A DNA stretch of 64,000 nucleotides from Phyllobacterium sp. OV277 (lineage in GTDB: Bacteria > Pseudomonadota > Alphaproteobacteria > Rhizobiales > Rhizobiaceae). The notes below the pieces were generated by a model. It ran no database searches and was not told the DNA's origin. It worked only from the letters and a program-made list of their open reading frames with translations. The translations under genes and the position numbers were made by a program. Shown here one piece after another: positions 43,677 to 53,750 of the stretch. The stretch is taken from positions 1 to 64,000 of the forward strand of contig NZ_FNIY01000005.1 of NCBI RefSeq assembly GCF_900104355.1. Direction: 5' to 3'. Within the stretch, counting starts at the first letter, position 1, and every line of letters starts with the position of its first letter.

Positions 43677-46600
43677 TCAAGCAGCAAGAGCCCTGGAATT
43701 GGATGCAGGCTGACTGACGAAGTGGAAGCTATCCGTGTGAGAGCTGGCGAACTGCTTGAACGCGTTTACGTCGTTCCATCCCGCCAACTGGATGCTGCTA
43801 TTGCCGTCCTTGAGCAAGACACTCCCGTCCTGAAGCACTGCGCTGTTCAATACTTCATCCAGATTGCCGAAGATGGACGAGCTGAACTCAAGCACATCCT
43901 GTTCACCAGCATAGATGTTGAAGTCACTGATGACATCGTTACCGAACCCGACGGCATTGAAAGAGAAGGTGTCGTTGCCAAACCCACCTGATAATGTGTC
44001 ATTACCCACACCACCATTGAGCTTGTCATTGCCTTCCCGTCCGAAAAGGGTGTCGTTGCCTTTTCCACCATTGAGCGTGTCGTTACCGGCAACGCCGATA
44101 TGCGGCATGGATGGAACGGGCGGAGCCACCGATACGTTGACTTCGTATGGAACTTGCGACGGAACGGAGTTCGGATTGTCGTAATTTCCGACAACGATGT
44201 AGTAAGACCCTGTTGTCGTGACGGTATATGTCAGCGCCGAATCTGTGCTGCGACCAACCGAGCCGGGATCGCCACCACCGTCATCATTGTTGGCAACTTC
44301 GATACCAGCTCCGCCATTGTCCTGCATCAGCCTGATATAGCTGTCGAACGCACCAACGGTGTGGTCGATATCAACAGTGATGATAGACCCGGCATTCAGC
44401 GTTACCTTATAATAACCGGCAGCGCCATTACCAACCGCGTTAATGGTTGAGTGCGGCTTTGTTTCAGCATTGGCGATGTCTGCATCGGCCAATGTCGAGA
44501 ACTTGCTGGTGAGGTCGAAAGCGTTGGCAAACGAAGTGTTCGTCGCATCGGCTCCCAAGGTGGCATAACTATCACCAAGACCAATTCCGGAAACCGGGAA
44601 AGGTTCGAAATCGCCGTCGAGGATATCGTTGCCGTCACCGCCGTTCAGGGTATCGTTACCGCCCTGTCCAACCAGTCGATTATCGCCAGCGGTTCCAGAC
44701 AAAGTGTCATCAAAACTCGATCCGGCAATGCCTTCGATCGACACAAGAGTGTCCTCGCCGGTATTACCAGCCAGATCGATGTTTACGGCCTGAGTACTGT
44801 CGTAGAAGGCAACCATATCAAGGCCTTCGCCGCCATCGATATAATCCTTGCCAGCGCCGCCACCGATTGTGTCGTTACCGCCGCCGCCGCTGAGCCTGTT
44901 TACACCGGCATCACCGAAGAGGTTGTCGTCATAGGCCGAGCCGACGAGATTTTCGATCGACACGAGTATATCGCCTTTGACGCCACCGGTGGCATTACCT
45001 TCAGCGTCGCCGCCACTGGCAACACCTGTAGCAAGATTGACGTTAACGCCCTGCTTGCTCCGGGAGTCGGCACCGATTGTATAAACTGCGGTGTCATTGC
45101 CTTCACCACCGTTGAGATAATCGAAACCGGCACCGCCGATCAGAATATCATCACCGGCATCGCCGTAGAGAATATCGGCATCGCGGGCACCATCGAGTAT
45201 GTCATTTCCATCACCGCCGTTGAAGACGTCGCCGCCGCCAAGGCCCTGGAAATGGTTGTCCGCACTGTTGCCAATAAACCGATCAATGCGATCATCCGAA
45301 CCGATCAGGTTTTCAATGCTGTAGAACGTATCGCCGGTGGCTGTACCGCCGCTTGCAACATTTGTTTCCAGATTGACGAGCAACTGGAACGGGCTTTCAT
45401 GGCTATAATCGACAGTGTCAGAACCGGCACCACCGATGAAGACATCCACACCATCCTGACCACGCAGAATGTCATCGCCTGCGCCGCCGTCCAGAATATC
45501 GTTACCCTGTCCGCCCTCGATGATATCGTTGCCGCCTTCGCCATAGAGCTTGTCATCACCGTCAAGACTTTCAGTCTGATCAGGCAACTGCGAAATCGGA
45601 ATGGTATTGTTGATATCACGGCTGGCGAGAGAATCCCGACCACCGATGATGTGATCATCACCATTGCCGCCACGAATGGAATCGGCACCGTCGCCGCCAT
45701 CCAGATAATCATTCCCTGCACCACCGAGCAGCAGGTCATTACCGGCGCCGCCGTCAAGCTCATCATTTCCTGCATCACCCGAAAGCCGGTCATTGCCCGC
45801 AAAGCCAGCGATTTTGTCATCACCGGCGCCGCCAATCAGCTCGTTATTGCCATCATTACCCAGAATGATGTCGTTGAACGCGCTGCCGACACCCTTTTCG
45901 ATGTAGTAGTCTGTGGCATCGGCATTATGGCCCTGATAAATAACAACATTGTTGTTATGGCCATTGACGCTGGACCAGCGGCCTGCCCGTAGATCAAGCG
46001 TTGTACCTGCTGTTGATCCGGAGAAATCCACCGTATCAAAACCGCCTGTGTCATGGATGACAAAGCCGATATCATGACCGTTTCCAGTCGTCTTTAGTTC
46101 ATATCCAAGCTTGGTGCTGCCAAACCCGTAGACGTCGTTGCCGGTATTCAGCTGAACGTCCTGATATGTCCGCACTCCATTTGTGACCGTGGAATAATAG
46201 TGGCGAATGACCGCCTCAATATCACCGATCATCGGGGTGGTTGCCGACCATGCCGTGGTTTCGCCGACGTCAATACCGTCAAAATAGGACATGACGCTGT
46301 AACGCTGCTGATCATATACCCATGTGGCACCGGCCAGATAGGTGATCTGTTCGCCGCCGGGTCCGCCATAATTATAGACACCGGGGTGATTCAGTCCCCA
46401 TTCATGGCCGAATTCATGGATGAACGTGTTGAAAATATATCCGCCCGGCGCGGTCTTATCCACCTCTGTATCGTGGAATCGTTGCCCGACACTGACATAA
46501 TGGCCGCTGGAATAGGCGCTCCCGTCATCCTTCTCCCCGACTTCAGGGCTGACAACCTTCAAATATTCGCCCGATGTGACGAACTCGAACTTGAGCGGCG

Positions 46601-46919
46601 TGACCGTGGACCACTGCTGCAGCGCTGCCATTGCCGCTGCTTTATAATCCGGGTGATTGTTAAGTTCCTCCAGATTCACTTTGATAGGCTGCTGCGCCAT
46701 CTCGGGCGTGAGATCCCGTTGCAGCGCGCCAAGATAATCGAGGAATGCCTCGTAATCGGTGCTCTTGCCGAATGTGTTGAGTGGAGTTTGATCGATGTTC
46801 TGCCATGATTTATCGCCGGGCACACTCGCGGCGCTGGATATTACTTCACTCGCAGAGAACTGCTGAGTGCTGGTAGGCGCATGTTTTTGAGGCATACCAT
46901 TTTGACACAAAATGCACAT
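43677..46919 (-). CDS. Serralysin-like RTX metalloprotease with PPC domain
   Basis: A 1080-aa secreted M10-type zinc protease. The catalytic domain has HEFGHEWGLNHPG (His168, Glu169, His172, His178) and the Met-turn YSVMSYFD (near 207-214). There is no Sec signal, as expected for type I export. From ~350 to ~770 run blocks of GGxGxD nonapeptides (for example GGAGDDKIAGFAGNDRL), which bind calcium. A bacterial pre-peptidase C-terminal (PPC) domain is inserted near ~800-910. Further RTX repeats and the C-terminal export region follow. The ATG at 46919 has GGGGA 9 nt upstream. It is followed by its probable exporter genes. Confidence 0.92.
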   Translation of the reverse strand: MCILCQNGMPQKHAPTSTQQFSASEVISSAASVPGDKSWQNIDQTPLNTFGKSTDYEAFLDYLGALQRDLTPEMAQQPIKVNLEELNNHPDYKAAAMAALQQWSTVTPLKFEFVTSGEYLKVVSPEVGEKDDGSAYSSGHYVSVGQRFHDTEVDKTAPGGYIFNTFIHEFGHEWGLNHPGVYNYGGPGGEQITYLAGATWVYDQQRYSVMSYFDGIDVGETTAWSATTPMIGDIEAVIRHYYSTVTNGVRTYQDVQLNTGNDVYGFGSTKLGYELKTTGNGHDIGFVIHDTGGFDTVDFSGSTAGTTLDLRAGRWSSVNGHNNNVVIYQGHNADATDYYIEKGVGSAFNDIILGNDGNNELIGGAGDDKIAGFAGNDRLSGDAGNDELDGGAGNDLLLGGAGNDYLDGGDGADSIRGGNGDDHIIGGRDSLASRDINNTIPISQLPDQTESLDGDDKLYGEGGNDIIEGGQGNDILDGGAGDDILRGQDGVDVFIGGAGSDTVDYSHESPFQLLVNLETNVASGGTATGDTFYSIENLIGSDDRIDRFIGNSADNHFQGLGGGDVFNGGDGNDILDGARDADILYGDAGDDILIGGAGFDYLNGGEGNDTAVYTIGADSRSKQGVNVNLATGVASGGDAEGNATGGVKGDILVSIENLVGSAYDDNLFGDAGVNRLSGGGGNDTIGGGAGKDYIDGGEGLDMVAFYDSTQAVNIDLAGNTGEDTLVSIEGIAGSSFDDTLSGTAGDNRLVGQGGNDTLNGGDGNDILDGDFEPFPVSGIGLGDSYATLGADATNTSFANAFDLTSKFSTLADADIANAETKPHSTINAVGNGAAGYYKVTLNAGSIITVDIDHTVGAFDSYIRLMQDNGGAGIEVANNDDGGGDPGSVGRSTDSALTYTVTTTGSYYIVVGNYDNPNSVPSQVPYEVNVSVAPPVPSMPHIGVAGNDTLNGGKGNDTLFGREGNDKLNGGVGNDTLSGGFGNDTFSFNAVGFGNDVISDFNIYAGEQDVLEFSSSIFGNLDEVLNSAVLQDGSVLLKDGNSSIQLAGWNDVNAFKQFASSHTDSFHFVSQPASNSRALAA

Positions 46920-47412
46920 TGTAACGAATCCCCTTGTTCATTTGGAGTACGCTTTTGTAATCACCTGTCGTAACTGTGAACGAACGGAAGTTGACCCATT
47001 CCGCCCGAGGTAACTTTACCTGACCGGCAATTCATGGTCGAAAAAACCAACAGTCAATATCTGCAACTATCAACAATCGTAACTAATTATGTCAGTATAA
47101 AATCACTGGACGCGTGACAAACAGTTGATTGGAATGAACAACAAATATTGCTGGCGGAAATAGGCTGAAAACTCTCACTTTTATCGAAAAACGATTCAAA
47201 TTTTGAAGTAAATTTCAATCATATATACCTAATATATTGGTCGCATAATTTATATACATTCCCTGCCTTCACCTTTCGTATAATGGCGTTGTTTGCAAAT
47301 TCTCAGAGGAATCGGTCATTGCCTTGCTGCCCGATTCAATCTTGCGCTCCCCGACGAATTGAAGTCCTCTCTGGCCCTGCTTTGAATCGGGAATCGCCCA
47401 GAGGGGAATAGA
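46920..47412. other. AT-rich intergenic region between divergent protease and carboxypeptidase genes
   Basis: A 493-bp region of low GC with no supported gene. A 98-codon minus-strand frame (47269-47565) overlaps the carboxypeptidase and has no ribosome site. It should carry promoters for the protease and the carboxypeptidase. No operator or hairpin stood out. Confidence 0.5.
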
Positions 47413-48900
47413 ATGTCCTTCCAGAAAATCGATGAACTTGGCCACAAACTTGAGGCTTTGGAACACGCACTTGCGATTCTTGGCGCTGATGAGGCGACTC
47501 ATATGGCCGTTGGTGGGGGCGAGAAGCGTGCTGAAGCCATGAGCACACTTGCCGGCATGTACCATCGTCAGGCGTCAGCGCCCGAGATTGCAGACTGGGT
47601 TGCTGCTGCAGAAGCTGAACCGCTCAGCGAGGAGCAGGAGACGGCTGTCAAAGAGTTCAAGCGGAACTATACCAATCTGACCTGCCTACCGGCCGAGTTT
47701 GTCGAGCGGCAGATGAATACACGAATTCGCTGTGAGCAGTTGTGGCGCGATCTGCGCGCCAAGAATGATTGGTCGGGATTTCTACCGGCACTTGAGGGCG
47801 TCGTTACACTGGCGCGCGAAGAAGCAGCCATGCGATCCGAAGTGCTTGGTCTTGGTCTCTATGACGCGATGATTGAACAGCACGATCCGGGCAATCGGAC
47901 GGCCGAGATCTCGCCGGTATTTGCCGAACTGAAAAACTTCCTGAAGGATTTCGTTCCCGAAGCGCTTGCCGTGCAGGAGGAACGTCTGGCAAAACATCCG
48001 CTCAAACCACTGTCGGGCGTTTATTCCATCGACAAGCAGCGCGAGCTTGGCCTTGCCATGATGGCTGCCGTCGGGTTCGACCTTTCACACGGCAGCCTGT
48101 CCATATCGCACCATCCGTTCTGTGGCGGCGTACCGAGTGATGTTCGTATCACGACCCGTTACCGGACGACGGAGTTCCTCTCCTCACTCATGGGTGTGCT
48201 GCATGAAACAGGCCATGCGCTCTATGAACAGAACCTTCCCAAGCAATGGGCCCATTGGCCCGTGGGAAAAGCCCGCGGCATGGCGGTGCATGAAAGCCAG
48301 AGCCTGTTTGTCGAAAAGCAGCTTGGGCGCAATCCAGCATTTTGGCATTGGGCACTGCCTATTGTCGAAAAGCATCTGGGTGAAACATGGTCGATCGATG
48401 ACATCATTCCCCATGTGCATCGGGTAGAGCGTGGGCTCATTCGAGTTGATGCCGATGAAGTCACCTACCCGCTGCATGTGATCCTGCGTTACGAACTGGA
48501 GCAGGATCTGATTCAGGGCCGGCTTGAGGCGGTTGATTTGCCGGAAGCGTGGGACGCAAAGATGCGCGAATATCTTGGTCTTTCCACGATAGATAATCCT
48601 GCCGATGGGCCCATGCAGGATGTGCATTGGGCTGGTGGTGCATTCGGCTATTTCCCTTCCTACACACTCGGCGCAATGATGGCTGCACAGCAATGGGCGG
48701 CGCTGACAAAAGAGCATCCCGCAGCCGATGATGATATTGCCAGAGGTGACTTTACAGCTGTCAATCACTGGCGCCGCGATAATATCTGGTCGCAAGGCTC
48801 GCGCTGGTCCACGCCGGAACTGCTCCGGCGCGCCACCGGCGAAAAGCTCAACGCGGACCATTTCATCGGGCATATCCGCAAGCGATATGGAGCAGCATAA
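47413..48900 (+). CDS. M32 (Taq-type) metallocarboxypeptidase
   Basis: A 495-aa cytoplasmic zinc carboxypeptidase with the family zinc motif HETGHALYEQ near residue 265 and the third-ligand segment HESQSLFVEK near residue 295. C-terminal family motifs RVDADEVTYPLHVILRYELE and GGAFGYFPSYTLG are also present. It is full length for M32 and trims C-terminal residues from peptides. AGAGGGGAATAG before the ATG is a fitting ribosome site. It appears monocistronic. Confidence 0.95.
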   Translation: MSFQKIDELGHKLEALEHALAILGADEATHMAVGGGEKRAEAMSTLAGMYHRQASAPEIADWVAAAEAEPLSEEQETAVKEFKRNYTNLTCLPAEFVERQMNTRIRCEQLWRDLRAKNDWSGFLPALEGVVTLAREEAAMRSEVLGLGLYDAMIEQHDPGNRTAEISPVFAELKNFLKDFVPEALAVQEERLAKHPLKPLSGVYSIDKQRELGLAMMAAVGFDLSHGSLSISHHPFCGGVPSDVRITTRYRTTEFLSSLMGVLHETGHALYEQNLPKQWAHWPVGKARGMAVHESQSLFVEKQLGRNPAFWHWALPIVEKHLGETWSIDDIIPHVHRVERGLIRVDADEVTYPLHVILRYELEQDLIQGRLEAVDLPEAWDAKMREYLGLSTIDNPADGPMQDVHWAGGAFGYFPSYTLGAMMAAQQWAALTKEHPAADDDIARGDFTAVNHWRRDNIWSQGSRWSTPELLRRATGEKLNADHFIGHIRKRYGAA

Positions 48901-48922
48901 ACAGGACAATGGCGGAGTATCG

Positions 48923-48954
48923 TGAATTATAATTCATTGACTGAATTATATTGA
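48923..48954 (+). promoter_or_regulatory. Putative operator and promoter of the sugar/polyol operon
   Basis: TGAATTATAATTCA (48923-48936) is a perfect 14-bp palindrome. A degenerate second copy, TGAATTATATTGA, starts 19 bp later (48942-48954). TTGACA at 48951-48956 could be the -35 element and would overlap the second copy. The layout suits repression, probably by the SorC-family regulator encoded in the operon (inference). Confidence 0.6.
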
Positions 48955-49085
48955 CAGTCCCATCGCAATGCGCTTAGTTACCCCTGCCAGCACTCGAGGA
49001 GGATTGCTGGCCTTCATAAGGAACAGCGGTCGCCGTTCAAGGCGCCACACACCAATGGGAGGGGCTTCGGCCTCGAGGAGGACAC

Positions 49086-50114
49086 TTGCGCACTTTTTTG
49101 GGCACGACCGCCATGGCGGTCCTTGCGACCACACTTTTTGCATCACCATCCAGCGCGGAAACGGAAAATCCTTTTCGCTGCAAACCCGGCGAAAAATACG
49201 TCATGAACGTAATGGTTTCCGGCGTTGAATACTGGTTCCCCGTCTATGAAATGTTCAAACAGGCGGGCAAGCAGCTTGGCTGTGAGACAGCTTACACCGG
49301 CACACCTGAGTATGACGTCAATAAGCAGATCGCCAGCTTCGATCAGGCACTGGCGCAGAACCCGGCTGGTATTCTTGTTCATCCAATGAATTCCGATCCT
49401 TTCATCGAGCCGATCAACCGTGCCGTTGATCAGGGTACAGCCGTTGTCACCTTTGCTGCGGACTCGCCGCTTTCCAAGCGGATTTCCTTCATCACATCAG
49501 ACAACAAGCGCGAAGGCATTTATGCCGCCGACGCGATTGCCACCAAGCTGGGCGGAAAGGGCGAATATGCCGTTCTTGAAAATCCGGGACAGGATAATCA
49601 TGACCGGCGTGTCACAGCCTTCGTCGATCGTATGAAGGAGAAATGGCCTGACATGAAACTGGTTGGTCGCGCAGCGTCCAATCAAGACCCGACCAAAGCT
49701 TACCAGGGGTTGATGAGCATTGCTCAGGCCAACCCCAATCTGGCTGCTGTCTTCATGCCAGAGGCAAACTCGGCCATTGGGGCGGCGCAAGCCAACAAGG
49801 AAAGCGGCGGCAAGATTCTCGTCATGTGCGCCGACGTCAACGCCAATATTCTGGATATGATCAAGGCCGGTCAGGTCTTTGGCTCGATCAACCCAAATCA
49901 GGGCATGCAGGGCTATATGGGCTTCATGCTTCTGTGGTTCGCCAAGCATCCGGAACTGATCGATCCGATGAACGATGCGAAGCGTGCTGGTTCCAACCCG
50001 ATGAGCATCCCCTTCGTCGACAATGGTCTGTCCATTGTGACAGCCGACAATGCGGATGACTTCTTCTGGGACAAGTACCTGAAGCGCCGCGGCACCAAGG
50101 GTATTGACGAGTAA
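49086..50114 (+). CDS. Sugar ABC importer binding protein (RbsB type)
   Basis: A 342-aa periplasmic protein with a TTG start (GAGGACAC directly upstream) and signal peptide ending ASPSSAE. Peripla_BP_4 family features are two Rossmann-like lobes, IASFDQALAQNPAGILVHPMNSD, and ENPGQDNHDRRVTAFVDRMKEKWP. Relatives bind pentoses, polyols or autoinducer-2. The neighbouring catabolic genes favour a polyol or keto-sugar; the ligand is not known. Confidence 0.88.
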   Translation: MRTFLGTTAMAVLATTLFASPSSAETENPFRCKPGEKYVMNVMVSGVEYWFPVYEMFKQAGKQLGCETAYTGTPEYDVNKQIASFDQALAQNPAGILVHPMNSDPFIEPINRAVDQGTAVVTFAADSPLSKRISFITSDNKREGIYAADAIATKLGGKGEYAVLENPGQDNHDRRVTAFVDRMKEKWPDMKLVGRAASNQDPTKAYQGLMSIAQANPNLAAVFMPEANSAIGAAQANKESGGKILVMCADVNANILDMIKAGQVFGSINPNQGMQGYMGFMLLWFAKHPELIDPMNDAKRAGSNPMSIPFVDNGLSIVTADNADDFFWDKYLKRRGTKGIDE

Positions 50115-50126
50115 GGTTCGTCGTCA

Positions 50127-50155
50127 GCTATCCAGACCGGCAAGGTCTGGGTAGC
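50127..50155 (+). other. Intercistronic stem-loop after the binding-protein gene
   Basis: GCTATCCAGACC pairs with GGTCTGGGTAGC (12 bp, one G-U) around a 5-nt loop. It lies 12 bp after the binding-protein stop and has no U-tract. Such hairpins commonly protect the 3' end of an abundant binding-protein mRNA relative to the ATPase and permease. Confidence 0.6.
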
Positions 50156-50180
50156 CTTGGAAACAACGGGGGAAAGCGCG

Positions 50181-51728
50181 ATGTCACAGGAACCGGTTTT
50201 GAGTATCCGCGATATCACCAAGCATTTTGGTGCGGTGAAAGCGCTGACAAATGTCGATTTTGCTTTGGCGAAAGGCGAGATTCACGCGCTTTGCGGCGAG
50301 AATGGCGCTGGCAAATCCACCCTTATGAATATTCTGGCCGGAGTGCTTCAGCCTGATGACGGGGAAATCCTGCTTGACGGCAAGCCTCAGAAGATTTCGT
50401 CCCCTTCTGTGGCACAATCCCTTGGCATTGGGCTTGTGCATCAGGAGATCGCACTTTGCCCCGATGCAAGCGTTGCCGAAAACATTTTTATGGCGACAAC
50501 CAGTCGCCGCCGGTCTTTTCTGATGAATTACCGCAAGCTGGAACGCGACGCACAAAAGGTCATGAACAGGCTTGCATCCATCGATGTTCGCCAGAAGGTC
50601 GGTGATCTGACAATTTCCAGCCAGCAATTGGTGGAGATTGCCAAGGCACTCACACTCGATTGCCGCGTGCTGATCTTTGACGAGCCGACGGCTGCATTAA
50701 CCGAGGCAGAAACGCGCATACTCTTTGAGATCATCCGCGAGTTGAAGGCACATGGTATTTCCATCATCTATATCAGTCACCGGATGGCAGAAATCTTCAG
50801 CCTGTGCGACCGGGTAACGGTGCTGCGCGATGGGCGCTATGTCTCCACTGAAAATATCGCTGACGTAACACCGGATGATGTGGTGCGCCGCATGGTTGGG
50901 CGCGAGATCACGCAGCTTTATCCGCCAAAACAGGAGAAAGCCGCGCGCTCGGATGAGACAATCTTGTCGGTTCGCAATCTTGGCGACAGAAACCGGTTTG
51001 GCAATGTGTCCTTCGATCTGGCTAAGGGTGAAATCCTTGGCATTGGCGGGTTGATCGGCTCTGGACGCACGGAGATCGCCGAGGGCATTTGCGGGCTGCG
51101 CACGATTGCCGAGGGTGAGGTACGCCTGCACAATCAGCCGCAAAGCATTCGAAACTATGCGGACGCGGTAAAAGCGGGAATTGCCTATCTCTCGGAGGAC
51201 CGGAAGGGTTCAGGCGTTTTCCTTGATTTGTCGATTGCCCAGAACATTTCAGTCCTCAATCTGAAAGCCGTAACCGGTCATCTGGGCCTGATCGATGCAA
51301 AGGCCGAGGGGCAGCTTGCTCGCGATTTCGCGCAGCGGCTTGGCGTGCGCATGAGCCATGTAGACATGCCGGTATCATCGCTCAGCGGTGGCAATCAGCA
51401 GAAAGTCGCCATTGCCAAGCAGCTTGCGGTGCAGCCCAAGGTCATCCTGATGGATGAACCGACGCGCGGCATTGACGTTGGCGCAAAATCGGAAATCCAT
51501 CTTCTGCTGCGCGAGCTTGCGCGTTCAGGCATCGGCATCATCGTTATTTCCTCCGAACTTCCCGAATTGCTTGGCCTGTGTGACCGGGTGCTGGTCATTC
51601 GCGAGGGCGCCGTAGCAGGCGAGCTTGGCAGCGAGGAGATGAGCGAAGAAGCAATTATCCGGCTCGCATCGGGCCTGAAACAGACACAAGACGGGCAAAC
51701 AACGCATGCATCAGAACATGCAGCCTGA
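50181..51728 (+). CDS. Sugar ABC importer ATPase (RbsA/MglA type, two ATPase domains)
   Basis: About 515 aa with two fused nucleotide-binding domains. Domain 1 has Walker [11 protein letters not shown] and [15 protein letters not shown]. Domain 2 has the degenerate glycine loop [28 protein letters not shown] and [16 protein letters not shown]. This is the normal pattern for the ribose/galactose class. The ATG at 50181 with GGGGGAAAG upstream is preferred to a TTG at 50157. Confidence 0.93.
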   Translation: MSQEPVLSIRDITKHFGAVKALTNVDFALAKGEIHALCGENGAGKSTLMNILAGVLQPDDGEILLDGKPQKISSPSVAQSLGIGLVHQEIALCPDASVAENIFMATTSRRRSFLMNYRKLERDAQKVMNRLASIDVRQKVGDLTISSQQLVEIAKALTLDCRVLIFDEPTAALTEAETRILFEIIRELKAHGISIIYISHRMAEIFSLCDRVTVLRDGRYVSTENIADVTPDDVVRRMVGREITQLYPPKQEKAARSDETILSVRNLGDRNRFGNVSFDLAKGEILGIGGLIGSGRTEIAEGICGLRTIAEGEVRLHNQPQSIRNYADAVKAGIAYLSEDRKGSGVFLDLSIAQNISVLNLKAVTGHLGLIDAKAEGQLARDFAQRLGVRMSHVDMPVSSLSGGNQQKVAIAKQLAVQPKVILMDEPTRGIDVGAKSEIHLLLRELARSGIGIIVISSELPELLGLCDRVLVIREGAVAGELGSEEMSEEAIIRLASGLKQTQDGQTTHASEHAA

Positions 51729-51753
51729 AGAGAAGACAGTGGGAGATACACCA

Positions 51754-52743
51754 ATGGCAGTCGATACGATGATGGCAAAGGATATGCGGGGTTCGCCCTG
51801 GAAGAAATTGGGATCGATGCGCGAAGCAGGCCTGATCGCCATCATCCTCGCCCTTTGCATTGCCATGAGTTTCGTCTCTCCGCACTTTCTGACACTCGGC
51901 AACTTCCGCGCCATGCTGATGAGCTTTTCGGTGGAGGGTATTGTCGTTGTCGGTATGACCATCCTTCTGATCGTCGGCGGCATCGATCTTGCCGTTGGGT
52001 CGGTTGTCTGCTTCGCCATGGTGCTGTCAGGCACGCTGTTCCTCGCCGGGCTTGACCCATGGATAGCCTCGCTCATTGGTATTTTTGCCAGCGGGCTGAT
52101 TGGCGGTGTCATGGGATTCTTTGTAACGGTGGTGGGGCTCAATCACTTTATCACCTCGCTGGCGGGCATGGTGATCGTGCGCGGCCTCTGCCTGATCATC
52201 ACTAAGGGAACGCCGCTTTCGCTCTTCACATTGCCACCAGCATTCAAAGCCGTGGGTCAAGGTTCCTTCCATGGCGTGCCCTATGTCATTCTCATCTTCT
52301 TTGCGGTTGTTGTCCTCTTCGATTTTCTGCTTCGGCGCGCGACTGCTCTGCGTAAGGTTTTCTATACGGGCAGCAATGAAAAGGCTGCTCTCTATTCCGG
52401 CATCCGGACAAAACAGGTGAAGTTCTGGGTGACGGTTCTTTGCTCGACGCTCGCTGGTTTTGCCGGTGTTATCTACATGTCGCGCTTTGGAGCAGCGACG
52501 CCCACATTCGGGGTTGGCATGGAGCTAAATATCATTGCCGCGGCAGTCATCGGCGGTGCCTCGCTCAACGGCGGATCTGGCACAATTCTCGGCGCCATCC
52601 TTGGCATAGCTTTGCTGTCCCTCGTCACCAGCTCTCTGGTTCTGCTTGATGTCTCCGTCTACTGGCAGGACATGATAAAAGGCTGCATTCTTTTGGCCGC
52701 AGTCTCCATCGACCATTTCCTGCATAAGCGGAAGGCCTCCTGA
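51754..52743 (+). CDS. Sugar ABC importer permease (RbsC type)
   Basis: A permease of about 329 aa with eight to ten membrane segments. It has the family motif VGGIDLAVGSVVCFAMVLSGTL and the C-terminal AAAVIGGASLNGGSGTILGAILG. The ATG at 51754 follows GGGAG at 8 nt; an earlier ATG at 51706 lies within the ATPase gene. It completes the importer. Confidence 0.92.
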   Translation: MAVDTMMAKDMRGSPWKKLGSMREAGLIAIILALCIAMSFVSPHFLTLGNFRAMLMSFSVEGIVVVGMTILLIVGGIDLAVGSVVCFAMVLSGTLFLAGLDPWIASLIGIFASGLIGGVMGFFVTVVGLNHFITSLAGMVIVRGLCLIITKGTPLSLFTLPPAFKAVGQGSFHGVPYVILIFFAVVVLFDFLLRRATALRKVFYTGSNEKAALYSGIRTKQVKFWVTVLCSTLAGFAGVIYMSRFGAATPTFGVGMELNIIAAAVIGGASLNGGSGTILGAILGIALLSLVTSSLVLLDVSVYWQDMIKGCILLAAVSIDHFLHKRKAS

Positions 52744-52745
52744 TC

Positions 52746-53750
52746 ATGGCACTTATCAAACTCAACCAGAAACATGTGGCACCACGCGAGGAAATCGTCA
52801 TTGCGCGGCAGATGCATCAGGCACTCGTCCTGCATTTTCTGGAAGGACTGACGCAAGCGCAGATTGCCGAGCAGCTCGGGATTTCACAGCCAACCGTCAA
52901 TCGTCTTATCAAGCGCGGCCGTCAGCTTGGCCTTGTCGAGATCAAGGTCAAATCGCCAGTTGAACCTCTTGTTGATATGGAAGAGCAATTGCTGGCACTT
53001 GGCGGCATCAGCCGGGCAATTGTTGTACCAACCGTATCAGACAATCCACAAACGGCCCTTCAGGCGGTGGGTGAAGCCGCTGCACGGCTGCTGCTCGAAG
53101 AGATCACCGATGGTGATACGATCTGCATTACCGGTGGCAAGGGCGTCAGCGCCGTGGTTGCCGGGTTGCAGGCGCCGCGCCGTTTTGATGTCGAGGTAAT
53201 CCCGGCAACTGGCTGTGTTCAGGGCAAGCACTATACCGACGTGAATCATGTCTCGACCCTGATGGCTGACAAGCTCGGCGGGCGCGCTTACCAGATTCAT
53301 GCGCCGCTCTTTGCCGACAGTTCCGCCGAGCGTGCCATGCTGATCAATATGCGTTCGGTTGCTGATGTTTTTAAACGGGCACGCGAAGCGAAAATCGCCG
53401 TGGTGGGTATTGGTTCCATCCTGTCCGATGACTCAAGCTATTATGACCTGCATCCTTCTTCCAGCACGGATCGCAAGGCTATCGAGCATTCCGGTGCGCG
53501 CAGTGAATTGCTCGCCCACCTGCTCGATGATCGGGGACAGGTTTGCGACTACAGCCTGAACGGGTCGCTGGTTTCGCTGACGCTTGAGGAATTTGCATCC
53601 ATTCCAACCAAAATTGGCGTGGCAAGCGGGCAAAACAAGGCGCGGCCAATCCTGAGTATTATGCGGGGCAATCACTTGGATACGCTGGTGACAGACGAAG
53701 CGACGGGGCAACGCATTCTTGATATTGCCGCTGAAGGAGGACGGATATGA
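52746..53750 (+). CDS. SorC-family sugar-binding transcriptional regulator
   Basis: A 334-aa regulator. The N-terminal HTH (residues ~20-60: MHQALVLHFLEGLTQAQIAEQLGISQPTVNRLIKRG) is followed by the SorC phospho-sugar-binding domain (~70-330, with GDTICITGGKGVSAVV and VVGIGSILSDDSSYYD). The family responds to phosphorylated intermediates; EryD of erythritol operons is a member. It starts 3 bp after the permease and overlaps the aldo/keto reductase by 4 nt. It is the likely reader of the palindromes at 48923-48954. Confidence 0.9.
   Translation: MALIKLNQKHVAPREEIVIARQMHQALVLHFLEGLTQAQIAEQLGISQPTVNRLIKRGRQLGLVEIKVKSPVEPLVDMEEQLLALGGISRAIVVPTVSDNPQTALQAVGEAAARLLLEEITDGDTICITGGKGVSAVVAGLQAPRRFDVEVIPATGCVQGKHYTDVNHVSTLMADKLGGRAYQIHAPLFADSSAERAMLINMRSVADVFKRAREAKIAVVGIGSILSDDSSYYDLHPSSSTDRKAIEHSGARSELLAHLLDDRGQVCDYSLNGSLVSLTLEEFASIPTKIGVASGQNKARPILSIMRGNHLDTLVTDEATGQRILDIAAEGGRI

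Noticed and set aside
44451-45992. A 513-codon plus-strand open frame inside the RTX protease gene
   Set aside because: It is the antisense of GGxGxD repeat coding. Its product is a monotonous Ile/Val/Thr/Ala sequence with no domain, and the opposite strand is clearly the gene.
43900-46000. A tandem DNA repeat or CRISPR-like array
   Set aside because: The periodicity is the degenerate 27-bp codon repeat of RTX nonapeptides within a protein-coding gene, not identical repeats with spacers.
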